Assembly: GCA_043811795.1 (NCBI GenBank)
Contig: JBDRMV010000120.1
Location: forward strand, 1-9,716
Length of the DNA stretch: 9,716 bases
Origin: JBDRMV01 sp043811795
GTDB taxonomy: Bacteria; CG03
Reading direction: 5' to 3'
Part shown: positions 1-6,388 of the stretch, piece by piece
Layout of the letters: every line of letters starts with the position of its first letter
Numbering within the stretch: the first letter of the stretch is position 1
Program-made: the position numbers and the translations under genes
The notes under the pieces: model-generated
What the model saw: only the letters and a program-made list of their open reading frames with translations
Databases searched by the model: none
What the model was told of the DNA's origin: nothing

Positions 1-136
1 TTATTCATACTGAGGGTATTTTTGATGAAAGTGTTATTAAAGAAAAATGGGTCACTTCTATTTTTGACAGAGAATACAGAGCAAAAATAGAGGTGACCCG
101 ATTTTTCACCCGATTTTTCCCAGAGAATATGAATAA
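1..136. repeat. MITE-like palindromic element, possibly cut by window edge
   Basis: The outer ends are a perfect 9-bp inverted repeat, TTATTCATA at 1-9 and TATGAATAA at 128-136. Nested inside is an 18-bp inverted repeat, GGGTCACTTCTATTTTTG at 49-66 against 82-99, matching at 17 of 18 positions with a 15-nt loop. The 12-mer ACCCGATTTTTC then occurs twice in perfect tandem at 96-107 and 108-119. No significant protein is encoded. The nested symmetry suggests a non-autonomous mobile element or the remnant of insertion-sequence ends. The left boundary is uncertain because the repeat starts at base 1 of the window. No target-site duplication can be verified. Confidence 0.55.
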
Positions 137-153
137 TGCAGTCTAATATTTAG

Positions 154-182
154 TTGTTTTTAGTTTTGTTTAGTGTTATAAT
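154..182 (+). promoter_or_regulatory. Sigma70-type promoter for the aroA'-aroB' operon
   Basis: A -35-like TTGTTT at 154-159 is followed by a 17-bp spacer and a perfect -10 TATAAT at 177-182. Transcription would begin near 188-190, leaving a short leader of about 25 nt before the ATG at 215. The surrounding DNA is AT-rich. The -35 matches the consensus at only three of six positions, so the call rests mainly on the perfect -10, the spacing and the position. The promoter begins 18 bp beyond the palindromic element at 1-136. Confidence 0.6.
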
Positions 183-203
183 TGGGGCATAATTTTGTCG
201 GGC

Positions 204-209
204 GGGAGG
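204..209 (+). promoter_or_regulatory. Shine-Dalgarno site that fixes the aroA' start
   Basis: GGGAGG lies 5 nt before the ATG at 215. A longer reading frame begins at 182, but that ATG overlaps the last base of the -10 box and has no ribosome binding site. The protein from 215 (MLGKFVRIERIL) also begins where this family normally begins, so 215 is preferred. Confidence 0.75.
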
Positions 210-214
210 AAAAT

Positions 215-1003
215 ATGTTAGGAAAGTTTGTCAGGATTGAAAGAATACTGAACAGAATTACAGGCAAGACCGTAATTATTCCCATGGACCATGGAATAAC
301 AATGGGGCCGATAAAGGGTCTGGAAAATTTAAAATTGACGATTGATAAGGTTGTCTCGGGCGGAGCAAACGCCATTCTTCTTCACAAAGGCATGGTCGGC
401 GCCGGTCACAGGGGGGGAGGAAAAGATGCCGGCCTGATTATTCATCTTTCCGGCTCTACCGCCTTAGGCCCCGACCCGAATGCAAAGGTTCTTGTGTGTA
501 CGGTTGAGGAGGCGATAAAACTTGGCGCCGATGCCGTTTCAATTCACATAAATTTAGGCGCGGAAACCGAAGGCGCGATGCTGGAGGATCTTGGCCGGGT
601 TTCTAAAGTTTGTCAGGACTGGGGCATGCCTTTGCTGGCGATGATGTATACGCGGGGCAAAAAAGTTACCAGCCAGTATGATGTTAAATATGTTAAACAT
701 GCCGCGCGGGTCGGAGCAGAACTGGGGGCGGACATCGTTAAGGTGAATTATACGGGAAGCGCCGAAAGTTTTAAACAGGTGGTCAGCGGATGTCCGGTTC
801 CCGTCGTAATTGCGGGGGGTGAGAAAATGGAATCCGATAGGGATTTGCTGGAAATGGTAGAGGGGGCAATGAAAGCCGGCGCCGCGGGCGTTTCTATCGG
901 AAGGAATGTTTTTCAGCATAAAGATCCGGTGAAGGTGGTGGCGATAATCAGCAGAATGGTTCACAAAAACCATCCCCTGAAAAAGGCGTTGAAAGAGTTA
1001 TGA
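215..1003 (+). CDS. aroA': 2-amino-3,7-dideoxy-D-threo-hept-6-ulosonate (ADH) synthase, archaeal-type aromatic pathway
   Basis: A class I (Schiff-base) aldolase of the DeoC/FbaB-like fold, 262 aa from the ATG at 215. In this family ADH synthase transfers a unit from 6-deoxy-5-ketofructose 1-phosphate to L-aspartate semialdehyde, giving ADH for aromatic amino acid synthesis in the cytoplasm. Visible family motifs are IPMDHGIT with Asp25, the SGSTALGPDP phosphate-site segment near 79-88, MMYTRG with Tyr145, and ADIVKVNYTG whose Lys176 is the likely Schiff-base lysine. GAAGVSIGRNVFQ near the C-terminus is a typical phosphate-binding end of the barrel. Length is normal. The stop overlaps the next start as ATGA, so the two genes are coupled. 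Close relatives are DhnA-type fructose-bisphosphate aldolases; the adjacent 3-dehydroquinate synthase II gene makes the ADH synthase assignment much more likely. Confidence 0.88.
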   Translation: MLGKFVRIERILNRITGKTVIIPMDHGITMGPIKGLENLKLTIDKVVSGGANAILLHKGMVGAGHRGGGKDAGLIIHLSGSTALGPDPNAKVLVCTVEEAIKLGADAVSIHINLGAETEGAMLEDLGRVSKVCQDWGMPLLAMMYTRGKKVTSQYDVKYVKHAARVGAELGADIVKVNYTGSAESFKQVVSGCPVPVVIAGGEKMESDRDLLEMVEGAMKAGAAGVSIGRNVFQHKDPVKVVAIISRMVHKNHPLKKALKEL

Positions 1004-1992
1004 AGACAATCTGGATTAAGTCGGTCCCGTTTAATAAAAAGGTGATAACCACGGCGTTAGAGTCCGGCGCGGATGCTGTTTTTATTCCCAGGGGGTATAC
1101 AAAAAAGGTTAAAGAACTGGGGATTATAAAAACGGTTTCCGAAGACGGAGACATAAAAATAGGGAAGGATGTCGTTGAAGTCGAAATAAAGAGCAAGCAG
1201 GATGAGGAAAAGGTTATCAAGTTAAGCAGGGGGAAGACGGTCGTTGTCCGCACGACAAACTGGAAAATAATCCCGCTGGAAAATCTGATTGCCCAGACGA
1301 AGGGGCTGATTGCGGAAGTAAAAAATTCGGCAGAAGCAAAAACCGCTATGGAGATTCTGGAGAAAGGGGTTGACGGCGTTCTCCTTGATACGGTAAACAT
1401 GAATGAAATCAAAAAAACCGTGAGAATTATTAAAGAATCCGCGGAAAATTTAAAACTTGATGTCGCAAGGATTGTAAATGTCCGGTCGCTTCCGATGGGA
1501 GACAGGGTCTGCGTCGATACCTGCACGAACATGAAAATCGGCGAAGGAATGCTTGTGGGAAATAACAGCAACGGTTTTTTTCTTGTCCATTCGGAAAGCA
1601 TAGAGACACCGTATGTGGCGCCCCGTCCTTTCCGCGTAAACGCCGGCGGGGTTCATGCGTATGTGATGACGCCCTCAGGAAAAACGAAATATCTCTCCGA
1701 GATAAAAGCCGGCGATGAGGTAATGATTATCAATCACAAGGGAACTCCGAAAACCGCCGTCGTCGGGAGAGCCAAAATAGAGAAGAGGCCGATGATGTTA
1801 GTGGAGGCAAGATGCGGAAGAGAAAAAATATCTCTCGTCCTCCAGAATGCGGAAACCATCCGTTTGACCCGCCCGGACGGTAAACCCGTCTCAATAGTTA
1901 AACTCAACAAGAAATCAAAAGTCATGGTTTATATTCAGAAATCCGGCCGTCATTTCGGCATTAGAGTTGACGAAACAATAACCGAAAAATAA
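1000..1992 (+). CDS. aroB': 3-dehydroquinate synthase II (ADH-dependent, archaeal type)
   Basis: This 330-aa protein matches the 3-dehydroquinate synthase II family, which is unrelated to classical AroB. The family oxidatively deaminates and cyclises ADH to 3-dehydroquinate with NAD+. Recognisable segments are the N-terminal KTIWIKSVPFNKK, TTNWKIIPLENLIA at about 85-98, GDRVCVDTC at about 167-175, the strongly conserved GEGMLVGNNSNGFFLVHSES at about 181-200 and FRVNAGGVHAY at about 211-221. The ending GRHFGIRVDETITEK is also typical. Length is normal and no disruption is visible. It overlaps aroA' by 4 bp with only a weak purine-rich site (GAAAGAG) just upstream, consistent with translation by coupling. 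The rest of the shikimate pathway is not in this window. Its 3' end faces the rseP gene across a repeat-bearing gap. Confidence 0.93.
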   Translation: MKTIWIKSVPFNKKVITTALESGADAVFIPRGYTKKVKELGIIKTVSEDGDIKIGKDVVEVEIKSKQDEEKVIKLSRGKTVVVRTTNWKIIPLENLIAQTKGLIAEVKNSAEAKTAMEILEKGVDGVLLDTVNMNEIKKTVRIIKESAENLKLDVARIVNVRSLPMGDRVCVDTCTNMKIGEGMLVGNNSNGFFLVHSESIETPYVAPRPFRVNAGGVHAYVMTPSGKTKYLSEIKAGDEVMIINHKGTPKTAVVGRAKIEKRPMMLVEARCGREKISLVLQNAETIRLTRPDGKPVSIVKLNKKSKVMVYIQKSGRHFGIRVDETITEK

Positions 1993-2000
1993 CGGCGGTA

Positions 2001-2028
2001 AAAAAACGGGAAAAAACGGAAAAAACGG
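2001..2028 (+). repeat. Three copies of AAAAAACGG
   Basis: The 9-mer AAAAAACGG occurs at 2001-2009, 2011-2019 and 2020-2028, immediately after the aroB' stop, and runs into the GGGGACGGT arm of the next palindrome. Read on the - strand it gives three T6 runs following the hairpin, so it may serve as the U-rich part of a terminator for the rseP-side operon. It may also be an integral flank of the repeat element. Confidence 0.6.
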
Positions 2029-2079
2029 GGACGGTGCTTTACAATATGACATTTTTCTCAAAGTATTAGAACCGTCCCC
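2027..2079. repeat. REP-like palindrome with GGGGACGGT arms in the convergent gap
   Basis: GGGGACGGT at 2027-2035 pairs perfectly with ACCGTCCCC at 2071-2079. The 35-nt interior can add weaker pairing (CTTT at 2037-2040 with AAAG at 2060-2063). The same GGGGACGG core recurs near 6340-6388 and 7067-7161, so this is a dispersed family rather than a one-off hairpin. Its form resembles the repetitive extragenic palindromes mobilised by Y1-type (RAYT) transposases, but no such transposase is present here. Confidence 0.7.
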
Positions 2080-2107
2080 TTTCTTTTCTTTCTTTTCCTT
2101 TCTTTTT
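2027..2107. terminator. Probable bidirectional terminator between aroB' and rseP
   Basis: Two operons converge on this 115-bp gap (1993-2107). On the + strand the 9-bp GC-rich stem is followed by a long T-rich pyrimidine tract (2080-2109). On the - strand the same stem is followed by GTTTTTTCCGTTTTTT. Both are suitable for factor-independent termination, although the large interior loop makes the hairpin less than ideal. No other terminator candidate exists in the gap. Confidence 0.5.
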
Positions 2108-3169
2108 TTATTTTGTCAGCAGGCGGAGGATGTCGTTCCGGCTGGCAAAGATTATGAGAAAAAGGATTACCGCAAGACCGACTGTCTGAATCACGTTGTA
2201 CACTTTTTGGGAAGGAAATTTTTTTCGTATCCCCTCCCATGCGAAAATTGCGATGTGTCCCCCATCGAGGAGAGGAATGGGGAAGAGGTTGATGAGGCCG
2301 AGGCTTAAACTCAGACCCGCCACCAGGTTCAGAAACATAACCCAGCCCTGTTTAAGCGTGTCGTTCATCATAGCGGCTATCCCGATGGGCCCCGCGATAT
2401 CTGCGGCGACTTTGCCGGTAACCGCGAGATAAAGATATTTCAGCGTCGTGTAGATAATCAAGGCGCATTTTCCGGCGGAGAGCGCCAGCGCCTTCCACGG
2501 CGGGATGAATTCCCTTGTGTAAAAAACCTCAATTCCGATGAGCCCGATGCCGCTGCCTATACTTTCCTTCGGCGTAATTTTTCTCTGAAATTTTTTCCCG
2601 TTTCTCGAAATCTCGAAATTCAGTTCCTTTCCCGCGTTCGGGTGAACGGTTCCGACGAGGTCGTCCCATGTCTTGAGAACTTTGCCGTCCACCGTCAGGA
2701 TTATGTCGCTTTTTTTGAGCCCCGCCTTATCCGCCGGCGAGTCCTTGACAACTCTTCCGACAACGGGTTTGTTCTGCGGTATCAGCACTCCGCCCAGCCA
2801 GAACGTGAAAAAGAAAATGATAAAACCCAGAACAAAATTTGCGAGAGGGCCTGCTATGACGACAAAAGACCGCTGAAGCGGCGTCTTGGAAAAAAATTCA
2901 TCCCCTGTAAATTTTCTTTCTTCGAAAGGATGTTCGCCCTTCATTTTTACGTAGCCGCCGAACGGAATCAGCGAGATTAAAAACTCCGTCTCTCTTTTTA
3001 TTCTAAGAATGACCGGCCCGAACCCGAGCGAGAATTTTTCAACAAAAATCCCATGCCGTTTTGCCACGATGTAATGGCCGAATTCATGAAAAACGATGAC
3101 CAGCCCGATTGCGAGAATTATGTAAATTACGTTAAGAATCGCGGGGATTACTGAAAGGACGGGGTTCAC
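2108..3169 (-). CDS. rseP: Site-2 intramembrane zinc metalloprotease, RseP/RasP family (M50)
   Basis: A 353-aa integral membrane protease that in this family cuts anti-sigma factors or leftover signal peptides within the membrane. The first transmembrane helix carries the zinc motif HEFGH at residues 28-32. The C-terminal part has NLFPIPLLDGGH (294-305), whose Asp completes the zinc site. Between them lies one PDZ domain (about 125-195, including GLKKSDIILTVDGK), whereas E. coli RseP has two. The N-terminal FGGYVKMKGE loop is also typical. The start is GTG at 3167-3169, overlapping the dxr stop (GTGA), with a weak GAAGGG upstream. It is last in the operon, after cdsA and dxr, the usual arrangement. 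The substrate cannot be inferred from this window. Confidence 0.93.
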   Translation of the reverse strand: MNPVLSVIPAILNVIYIILAIGLVIVFHEFGHYIVAKRHGIFVEKFSLGFGPVILRIKRETEFLISLIPFGGYVKMKGEHPFEERKFTGDEFFSKTPLQRSFVVIAGPLANFVLGFIIFFFTFWLGGVLIPQNKPVVGRVVKDSPADKAGLKKSDIILTVDGKVLKTWDDLVGTVHPNAGKELNFEISRNGKKFQRKITPKESIGSGIGLIGIEVFYTREFIPPWKALALSAGKCALIIYTTLKYLYLAVTGKVAADIAGPIGIAAMMNDTLKQGWVMFLNLVAGLSLSLGLINLFPIPLLDGGHIAIFAWEGIRKKFPSQKVYNVIQTVGLAVILFLIIFASRNDILRLLTK

Positions 3170-4278
3170 AGCAGCCCTTCGGCGTATTTATTAGCCCGCT
3201 CTTCGGCTTTCAGGACGTTTTCAAGAGAGTAATTCATCGGCTTTGCCGCTGCCAGAGTTCTCTTTATTATTTCGGGGATTTTTTCAAAGGAAATTTTTCC
3301 GCGCAAAAATGCTTCCACAGCCGTCTCATTGGCTCCGCACAGGACGGCCGGATAGATGCCCCCTTTTTTGCCCGCCCGAACCGCAAGATTATAACAGGGG
3401 AATAATTCTTTTGGGAATTTTCCGAATGTCAGATTAAGATTTTTAAAACTTGTGAAATTTTTTGAGGGCTTTTTATGGGGATGGGTGAGGGCGTATTTTA
3501 TCGGGATTTTCATATCCGGCGGCGAAAGGTATGCGAGCGAACTTCCGTCGGCGTGTTCGACGATTCCGTGGACGACCGCCTGCGGGTGAAGGATGACTTC
3601 TATTTTTGAAAATGGAATTCCGAACAGGTGGTGCGCCTCAATCACTTCAAAGCCCTTGTTCATTCCGGTGGAAGAGTCAACGGTTATTTTTTTGCCCATT
3701 TTCCAGACGGGATGGTTCAGGACGGCTTCCGGCGTTATCTTTTTGTGCTTTTTTGCGAGAAGCGCGCCGCCTGAAGACGTTATGTAGATTTTGCGGGGCG
3801 TAATTCCGGGGATTTTGAGGCAGTGAAAAATGGCGCTGTGTTCGGAGTCAACCGGTATTATTTTCCCCGAATATTTTTTTTCCGCTTTTTTGAGGATGTC
3901 GCCGGCCATGACGAGAGGTTCCTTATTGGCGATTGCCACGGTCTTGCCTTTTTTGAGAGCCCTGTAAATCGGAATGAGGGCGGAACTTCCCGAGGTTGCG
4001 ACCATGACGATGTCCGCTCTCCCGTCTTCCGCGAGAACGTTCAGTTTTTCAGGCGCAAGAATCTTCGTTTTTCCCGATTTGTTTTTGACGGCGGCATAGG
4101 TTTTCCGGTCGGTGATGCAGACCGCTGCGGGTTTGAATTCTTTTATCTGCTTTAAAAGAAGGTTGTAGTTCGAATGCGCCGACAGGGAAATGACCCTGTA
4201 ATTTTTCAGGCCTCTTATGACTTCAAGACATTGCAGACCGATTGAACCGGTCGAACCGAGCAGAGATATTTTTTTCAT
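3166..4278 (-). CDS. dxr: 1-deoxy-D-xylulose 5-phosphate reductoisomerase
   Basis: The protein (370 aa, slightly short of the usual 380-400) converts DXP to 2-C-methyl-D-erythritol 4-phosphate with NADPH, the first committed step of MEP isoprenoid synthesis. The N-terminal Rossmann motif is GSTGSIG at 8-14. ANKEPLVMAG (117-126) corresponds to the usual ANKESLV motif. PVDSEH places the metal ligands at Asp144 and Glu146, and MNKGFE supplies the third at Glu211. SSGGALL (168-174) and the PPDMKIPIKYAL segment are also family-typical. Small departures from consensus are Pro for Ser in NKE-SLV and SSTGMNKG for SATMMNKG; no catalytic ligand is lost. It overlaps cdsA by ATGA and rseP by GTGA. Its product feeds the undecaprenyl chain made by the nearby uppS. 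Confidence 0.95.
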   Translation of the reverse strand: MKKISLLGSTGSIGLQCLEVIRGLKNYRVISLSAHSNYNLLLKQIKEFKPAAVCITDRKTYAAVKNKSGKTKILAPEKLNVLAEDGRADIVMVATSGSSALIPIYRALKKGKTVAIANKEPLVMAGDILKKAEKKYSGKIIPVDSEHSAIFHCLKIPGITPRKIYITSSGGALLAKKHKKITPEAVLNHPVWKMGKKITVDSSTGMNKGFEVIEAHHLFGIPFSKIEVILHPQAVVHGIVEHADGSSLAYLSPPDMKIPIKYALTHPHKKPSKNFTSFKNLNLTFGKFPKELFPCYNLAVRAGKKGGIYPAVLCGANETAVEAFLRGKISFEKIPEIIKRTLAAAKPMNYSLENVLKAEERANKYAEGLL

Positions 4279-5096
4279 TTTATAAAGACGACGAGATAGT
4301 AGTAGAGGAAAGGAGCGGCGAAAATCAAACTGTCTATCCGGTCGTAAGCGCCGCCGTGCCCGGGGAAAATCACTCCCGTGTCTTTTACCAGATTTGTCCT
4401 TTTGAACATTGATTCCACGAGGTCGCCGATTTGTCCGACGACCCCGGTAATCAAACCGAAGACGATTATGTCGTATATCCTGATAAATTCAATTTTAACC
4501 GCCAATTCCCAGATAAATGCGAAGGCGAGTCCGGCTAATATCCCGGCGGCGAATCCGACGATGGTTTTTTTGGGGCTTATCGTTTTCGCGAGTTTTCTGC
4601 TTCCGAATTTAGTTCCAAGAACATAAGCGGCTGTATCTACAAACCATATCCCGAGCAAAAGCATCAGAAAATATTCTCTTCCGTAAGGAGCAATGTCCCG
4701 TATCAGAATCAAATAACTTGCCAGCCACGGGACCATAAAAATTCCGGCGAGAGACACCCCCAGCGACTCTAAAAAGTATCTGATATTTTTGTGAAGAAGA
4801 TGAATCAGGATAAGGAGTATCAGCGAAAAAGTCAGGGTAAATGCAAGAATGCCTTTTTGCGACGAAAGAAGCATATCCGTCGTGCGCAGGTATGCGGAGA
4901 AAAGTATGAGAAATCCTGCAAAGAGGCAGACAAGTCTTTTGGGCGTGATTTGCGCATCGCCGGTGACGGCGTAAAATTCGTTTTGCGCAAGAAGCGCCAC
5001 GGCGGCAATAAAAATGAAAAAAGGAAGCCCGCCCGTCTGTACCAACAGCAGAACGACGGGTATGAAAATTATGGCGGTCAGGACGCGTTTACCCAA
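4275..5096 (-). CDS. cdsA: Phosphatidate cytidylyltransferase (CDP-diglyceride synthase)
   Basis: This polytopic membrane enzyme of 273 aa makes CDP-diacylglycerol from phosphatidate and CTP, the branch point for phospholipid synthesis. The C-terminal signature is intact: SMFKR at 229-233, KDTG around 238-241, then FPGHGGAYDRID, with the Asp and His residues of the family. SPKKTIVGFAAG in the middle is also typical. Hydrophobic segments run through the whole N-terminal half. The start is TTG at 5094-5096, giving MGKRVLTAIIFIPVVLLL. It is supported by a GGAGG 8 nt upstream and by the conserved KRVLTAII beginning. It starts one base after the uppS stop and overlaps dxr by 4 bp. Confidence 0.94.
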   Translation of the reverse strand: MGKRVLTAIIFIPVVLLLVQTGGLPFFIFIAAVALLAQNEFYAVTGDAQITPKRLVCLFAGFLILFSAYLRTTDMLLSSQKGILAFTLTFSLILLILIHLLHKNIRYFLESLGVSLAGIFMVPWLASYLILIRDIAPYGREYFLMLLLGIWFVDTAAYVLGTKFGSRKLAKTISPKKTIVGFAAGILAGLAFAFIWELAVKIEFIRIYDIIVFGLITGVVGQIGDLVESMFKRTNLVKDTGVIFPGHGGAYDRIDSLIFAAPFLYYYLVVFIK

Positions 5097-5097
5097 T

Positions 5098-5772
5098 TTA
5101 GTAACCTCCGAATTTCCGCTTGCGCGCCTGGCAGGAGTTTATCGCTCTTCTGAGACCTCGGGCGTTGAAATCCGGCCAGAGCGTTTTTGTGAAATAAAGC
5201 TCCGAGTAAGACGACTGATACAGAAGAAAATTTGAAAGCCGCTGTTCGCCGGAGGTCCTTATCACGATATCCGGGTCGGGAATACCGGCGGTGTCAAGAA
5301 AATTTTTAAATTCTTCCTCAGTTAATTTTTGCGGTTTGATTTCCGCCCTTTGTATTTTTTTAACGGCTCTTATTATTTCATCCCGCGCGCCGTAGTTTAA
5401 CGCAAGCGTAAGGCGCATTTTATTCAGATTTTTGGTTTCCTCTTTCAGCGCCTCTATTTTTTTTACGATGTTTCCGGGAAAACGCGAGATATCTCCAATT
5501 GTTTCAAAGCGGATTTCCCGTTTTATTATGTCTCTTTTTTCCTTTTCAATATATCTGCCGAGCAGGGCAAAAAGGAAGTTTATTTCTTTTCTGCTTCTCT
5601 TCCAGTTTTCCGTGGAGAAGGCGTAAAGGGTGAGATATTTTATGCCGGTTTTTCTGCAGGCGGTAACGATTTTTTTCACTGCTTTTGCTCCTTCAAGATG
5701 ACCTTTTATTCTCGATATGCCTCTTTTCTTTGCCCACCGGCCGTTGCCGTCCATTATTATTGCGACATGCAC
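5098..5772 (-). CDS. uppS: Isoprenyl (undecaprenyl) diphosphate synthase
   Basis: A cis-prenyltransferase of 224 aa that extends farnesyl-PP with isopentenyl-PP to the lipid carrier for peptidoglycan and other envelope polymers. HVAIIMDGNGRWAKKRG sits at the very N-terminus with the catalytic Asp8. YLTLYAFSTENWKRS follows near 45-60, and RTSGEQRLSNFLLYQSSYSE from residue 172 forms the IPP/homodimer site. Length is at the short end of the family because almost nothing precedes the catalytic motif. The start is GTG at 5770-5772, one base after the frr stop. An ATG close by is in another frame. Chain length cannot be read from sequence alone, but the gene's setting beside cdsA and dxr favours the undecaprenyl enzyme. 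Confidence 0.94.
   Translation of the reverse strand: MHVAIIMDGNGRWAKKRGISRIKGHLEGAKAVKKIVTACRKTGIKYLTLYAFSTENWKRSRKEINFLFALLGRYIEKEKRDIIKREIRFETIGDISRFPGNIVKKIEALKEETKNLNKMRLTLALNYGARDEIIRAVKKIQRAEIKPQKLTEEEFKNFLDTAGIPDPDIVIRTSGEQRLSNFLLYQSSYSELYFTKTLWPDFNARGLRRAINSCQARKRKFGGY
5105..5109 (-). promoter_or_regulatory. Shine-Dalgarno site supporting the TTG start of cdsA
   Basis: GGAGG on the - strand lies within the last codons of uppS (the Gly-Gly-Tyr end) and 8 nt before the TTG. No in-frame ATG or GTG fits better, so the site decides the start and ties cdsA translation to uppS. Confidence 0.7.
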
Positions 5773-5773
5773 C

Positions 5774-6316
5774 TTATTCTTCCATTATCTCTTTTTCTTT
5801 TCTGCCGTAAATCTCGTCTATTTTTTTGATGTCTTCGTCAGTTCCCTTCTGGATTTCCTTTTCTTTCGTGTATTTGGCGTCCTTTGTGATTTCTTTGTCT
5901 TTTTCCTGCTTTGTAATTGCGTCGACTTCTTTCCGTCTGAGATTCCTTATGCTGATTTTGTATTCTTCGCAGATACTGTGAACTATTTTTTTGATTTCCA
6001 GGCGTCTTTCCACGGTGAGAGGCGGCATTACCAGCCGCACGAGGTTTTCCTGAATCTGCGGGTTCAGCCCTATGTTTGCTTTCATTATAGAGTTTGAGAT
6101 CTCGGCGGCCATGTTCTGCTCCCATGGATGGATTTCGATTGTTTTCGGGTCGGGGATGTTTATTGCGGCGCACGCTTTGATGGGGACATTTTGTCCGTAA
6201 TAGGGGACAAGGACTCCCTCGAGAATTCCCGTCGATGCCCTCGACGTTCTGATTTTCATAAGTTCGTTTCTCAGGTTCTCTATAATTTTTCCGGCTTGCT
6301 TTTGAAATTCGGTCAT
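5774..6316 (-). CDS. frr: Ribosome recycling factor
   Basis: RRF (180 aa; family about 185) works with EF-G to split post-termination ribosomes. Typical segments are KIRTSRASTGILEGV (21-35), corresponding to the usual RTGRAS motif, VPYYGQNVPI (37-46), INIPDPKTIEIHPW (52-65) and RLVMPPLTVERR (94-105). The C-terminal helix of domain I is rich in Lys and Glu. The ATG start has a strong AGGGAGG 7 nt upstream (6324-6330). A GGGGACAGG hairpin lies between this site and pyrH. The pyrH-frr order is the standard bacterial one. Confidence 0.95.
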   Translation of the reverse strand: MTEFQKQAGKIIENLRNELMKIRTSRASTGILEGVLVPYYGQNVPIKACAAINIPDPKTIEIHPWEQNMAAEISNSIMKANIGLNPQIQENLVRLVMPPLTVERRLEIKKIVHSICEEYKISIRNLRRKEVDAITKQEKDKEITKDAKYTKEKEIQKGTDEDIKKIDEIYGRKEKEIMEE

Positions 6317-6339
6317 TAGGAAACCTCCCTTATACGGAA

Positions 6340-6388
6340 GGGGACAGGGCTAGACCTGTCCCCAACTATCAACCGTCCCCAACTATCA
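6340..6388. repeat. REP-like hairpin plus 17-bp tandem duplication overlapping the pyrH stop
   Basis: GGGGACAGG at 6340-6348 and CCTGTCCCC at 6355-6363 form a perfect 9-bp stem with a 6-nt loop. On the - strand the 17-mer TGATAGTTGGGGACGGT (6372-6388) is followed directly by TGATAGTTGGGGACAGG (6355-6371), 15 of 17 identical. The first copy lies inside the pyrH coding region and supplies its last sense codons. The second begins with TGATAG, giving two in-frame stops. The hairpin lies between pyrH and the frr ribosome binding site and could act as an intercistronic mRNA stabiliser or attenuator. Confidence 0.75.

Noticed and set aside
25..90. Tiny + strand frame starting ATGAAAGTG inside the element at 1-136
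   Set aside because: Only 21 codons, made mostly of the inverted-repeat arms, with no ribosome binding site; the repeat explains the sequence.
182..214. Upstream ATG extending aroA' by 11 codons
   Set aside because: It overlaps the -10 box and lacks a binding site, whereas the ATG at 215 has GGGAGG 5 nt upstream and matches the family N-terminus.
948..1601. Long open frame on the - strand (217 codons) opposite aroB'
   Set aside because: It lies wholly against the well-supported 3-dehydroquinate synthase II gene, has a low-complexity Ser/Thr/Phe composition typical of antisense frames, and has no family resemblance.
5717..6097. Phenylalanine-rich + strand frame opposite frr/uppS
   Set aside because: It is the antisense shadow of Lys/Glu-rich frr codons; the composition and position explain it fully.
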